DNA of 64,000 bases from Pyropia haitanensis (lineage: Eukaryota; Rhodophyta; Bangiophyceae; Bangiales; Bangiaceae): positions 124,001 to 188,000 of the forward strand of contig SDUX01000003.1 of the NCBI GenBank assembly GCA_008729055.1. Direction: 5' to 3'. Below, in pieces: positions 62,142-64,000 of the stretch (positions within the stretch are counted from its first letter, which is position 1; the number at the start of each line of letters is the position of its first letter). Under the pieces are notes generated by a model. The model ran no database searches and was not told the origin of the DNA. It saw nothing but the letters and a program-made list of their open reading frames with translations. Position numbers and translations under genes: made by a program.

Positions 62142-63807
62142 TCAATGGCCAATGCCTGGGTGACCCCGGTTCCAGTCTCCCCGGTTCTTATCATAGATGA
62201 CCAGATCCAAGATCTTCCACGCCTCGGCCTTCCCTGGACCGACCGCGTGAGCCGTCACCCGCACGTTCTTGTTCTTATAGTGGAACATCCACGGGTAGTA
62301 CATGTCCACGGTGGGGTCCTTAAAGTCCCCACCAATGGTGTAGGGCGCCTTGTAGTCCTTGTACGACGAGCGCCGACCATTGACGAGGAACTCGACGTAC
62401 GAGACGGGGCCAAACGCCTCCACCTCGATGGTCAGGGGCCCCCCGCCCGTCCAGTCAATCGGCCGGTGCACGTTGGGCACCTCCCGGCGGCTCTTCACCT
62501 CCACCAGCCGCATCCTGCCCAGCGTCAACGCGCCATGCGCATCCTCCTTGGACGTCAGTCCCGACTGGGTGTACTTTTGGAGGCCCCGCAGCTCCTCGCC
62601 CACCGCGTCCACGTCGGCACGGTTGTCCACCTGGATGGACGACGACTTGATAGGCGGCGGCGTGGTGCCGTCAAACTGGGCCGGCTTCATCCGCTTGGTG
62701 TAGTAGCCCTTTTCGCCGCTCGGCGCGATGCACGGCTCCACCCGGCAGATGCCCAGGTCGTTGACCGTCGCCTCGCACTTGCCATCATTGTTGCCATTCG
62801 ACTCGCCCGACGTGAAGGTGGGCGTCGCCTCGGCCACCACCGGCGCGCCGCCCTCGACCCGCACGTACGCGCAGTCATAATAGTCGCCAAAGTTGCCAAA
62901 TCGCTCGCCGCCCCCGTACCACGCGTACCCGAGCACGTAGTCCCCGTCTGGGAACACGGCCGGGATGGTAATCCAGTCCTTGTACGCCCTCGAGTCCATG
63001 TCGTACCAGCAGCTGCGGTATTGGTTCTCCATGGAGCACTCAAACTCGCCGCGCGACCAGCACGCGTAGGAGAAGGCGTTGGCCTTGTGGACCCGCCAGT
63101 CCCACATTTGCTTGACGGGCACGAGCGTGAAGCGGCGGAAGCCGCCAAAGTGGTTGTTGCGCGTGTACTCAATCTCGTACGACTCGCCGCGACGGTACGT
63201 GGCCGACGGGTTGGCCGGCCCCGCATCCTCCCGGTAGTCTGCATTGGGACACGGGCCGGGGCAGTCATTCGCCCAGCCGTCCCAACCGCCGACCCGGCAT
63301 GCCGTCATCCGAGACATGGGCACCGGCACAGACAGGTAGCTGTGGGTGGGCACGCGGTGCAAGCAAAAAAAAACGGGGTGAGCAAGCAACAAAATAGCAG
63401 GGCGCGCAAACGACGGGCGGACGTTAGAGGGCCACCGCATGAGGCGCACCAGGCCAAACCGTGATGCTGGACTTGTTTCCCCCCTCCTCTTCCCTCCCGG
63501 GGCCCAACCGCCGTAGCCACATCCATCCCGAAACGTCCACACCCCTGCCGGGTGCAGAGGCCGCGCACCGCCGCCCTCGACTCCACCCTTTCGCTCCACA
63601 CCCACTCCCCAACCCGTCAAACCCTGCACCTGGGCGCGCCCCCCGCCACAGCCACCCCCGCGCCGCCTGCCCCCCAACAACGTACGAATGGGCCCAGGCC
63701 GATGGTAGGGACTGTACCGCTGCCAATGCCGCCGCCGCCGCCGACGCGGTGGCCAGCGCCAAGCGTGCCACCCGCCGCCGGGAGCCGGGCGCACACCGCG
63801 CTGCCAT
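62142..63807 (-). CDS. Secreted LPMO-like copper protein with C-terminal Ig-like domain
   Basis: Two exons: 63686-63807 and 62142-63339, giving 439 aa. Residues 1-39 form a signal peptide ending AWA, so the predicted mature N-terminus is His (H40, HSYLSVPVPMSR). That is the first ligand of the LPMO histidine brace. A second His follows in EYTRNNHFGGFRRF (H104). The strand WITIPAVFPDGDYVLGYAWY, then DYYDCAYVRV (about 193-202), matches the family's closing strand with axial Tyr candidates. Eight or more Cys suggest disulphides, as expected for secretion. A linker leads to an Ig-like domain (GPVSYVEFLVNGRRSSYKDY, then KAPYTIGGDF) near the C-terminus. LPMOs oxidatively cleave polysaccharides. I cannot assign an AA family or substrate. 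The intron separates the mature His from most of the domain and the junction reads HS/Y in frame. Confidence 0.72.
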
Positions 63808-64000
63808 GGCCGTCGCCAGGCTGGCCGGGGCGGCCGCCGTGCGTCCGCCGACAATGCTCCACCGTGTCCTTGACCGCCCCGCCAGCGACGGCGGCGGCGG
63901 CAGCGTCGGGAGGATGATGGCGCAAGGACGAGTCCAACGCAGGCCGCAAAGGAGGGATGGAAGCCCGTGGGAGGGGGGGGAGGGGGCGGGGAAGGGGAAC
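63808..64000. promoter_or_regulatory. 5' flank of the LPMO-like gene
   Basis: The last 193 bases lie upstream of the minus-strand LPMO-like start codon and presumably contain its 5'UTR and part of its promoter. Nothing specific is visible. Confidence 0.35.

Noticed and set aside
1..64000. CRISPR arrays, rRNA or bacterial operon signals
   Set aside because: No regularly spaced direct repeats with unique spacers, no rRNA-like sequence and no Shine-Dalgarno-linked gene strings; the window is eukaryotic nuclear DNA.

Overview
The window is nuclear DNA from a GC-rich photosynthetic eukaryote. Most genes have zero to three short spliceosomal introns (GT-AG). The proteins are typical eukaryotic ones: Ran, COG6, CAND1, LSm3 and SURF4. 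Two have plastid or thylakoid targeting signals (a TatA/Hcf106/Tha4-type Tat subunit and a PsbW-like photosystem II protein). Very high third-position GC, alanine/glycine/proline-rich insertions and few introns best fit a bangiophyte red alga (Porphyra/Pyropia type). That is an inference from composition and gene content, not proof. High GC also leaves long reading frames open on every strand, so most long ORFs here are shadows and were left out.

Layout. 0-4 kb: a 1,269-aa malectin/PKD/PA14/TIG/GSDH multidomain protein, followed by a 557-bp PIF/Harbinger-like MITE. 5.8-7.1 kb: a SURF4/Erv29-type ER cargo receptor. 8-12.3 kb (minus): a large P-loop NTPase-like protein whose frame changes at two poly-C tracts. 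13.7-14.8 kb: a plastid-type PlsC acyltransferase. 15.5-16.8 kb (minus): Ran GTPase. 17.5-18.7 kb: an MnmM/YtqB-type methyltransferase. 19.2-21.8 kb (minus): COG6. 22.2-23.2 kb: a prolyl-4-hydroxylase-like 2OG oxygenase. 23.7-24.6 kb (minus): LSm3. 25.8-29.5 kb (minus): an inverted paralogue of the first gene.

29.5-39.8 kb is gene-poor and repeat-dominated. A 7.4-kb segment is bounded by inverted copies of a 48-bp motif. Inside it are a C-rich arm, a 2.55-kb foldback centred near 35.6 kb, and a 2.2-kb GGC/GCC-rich satellite. 39.9-41.1 kb: a four-exon Maf nucleotide pyrophosphatase. 41.1-43.6 kb: a lower-GC island with a small inverted-repeat element. 43.6-48.4 kb: CAND1. 49-50.7 kb: TatA-like and PsbW-like genes head to head. 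51.6-52.8 kb (minus): an unrecognised protein. 53.6-55.4 kb: a complete but broken pogo-like DNA transposon with 44-bp TIRs. 55.4-60.4 kb: simple-sequence DNA. 60.4-61.2 kb: a CRAL-TRIO/BCH-like protein. 62.1-63.8 kb (minus): a secreted LPMO-like protein with an Ig-like C-terminus.

Themes. The genes are mostly housekeeping functions and form no operon-like unit. Three extracellular carbohydrate-type proteins (two malectin/GSDH paralogues and the LPMO-like protein) suggest wall or matrix biology. All 11 introns I could place have a pyrimidine at donor position +4, mostly GTACGT. Splice sites were read by eye from family homology and have no transcript support.
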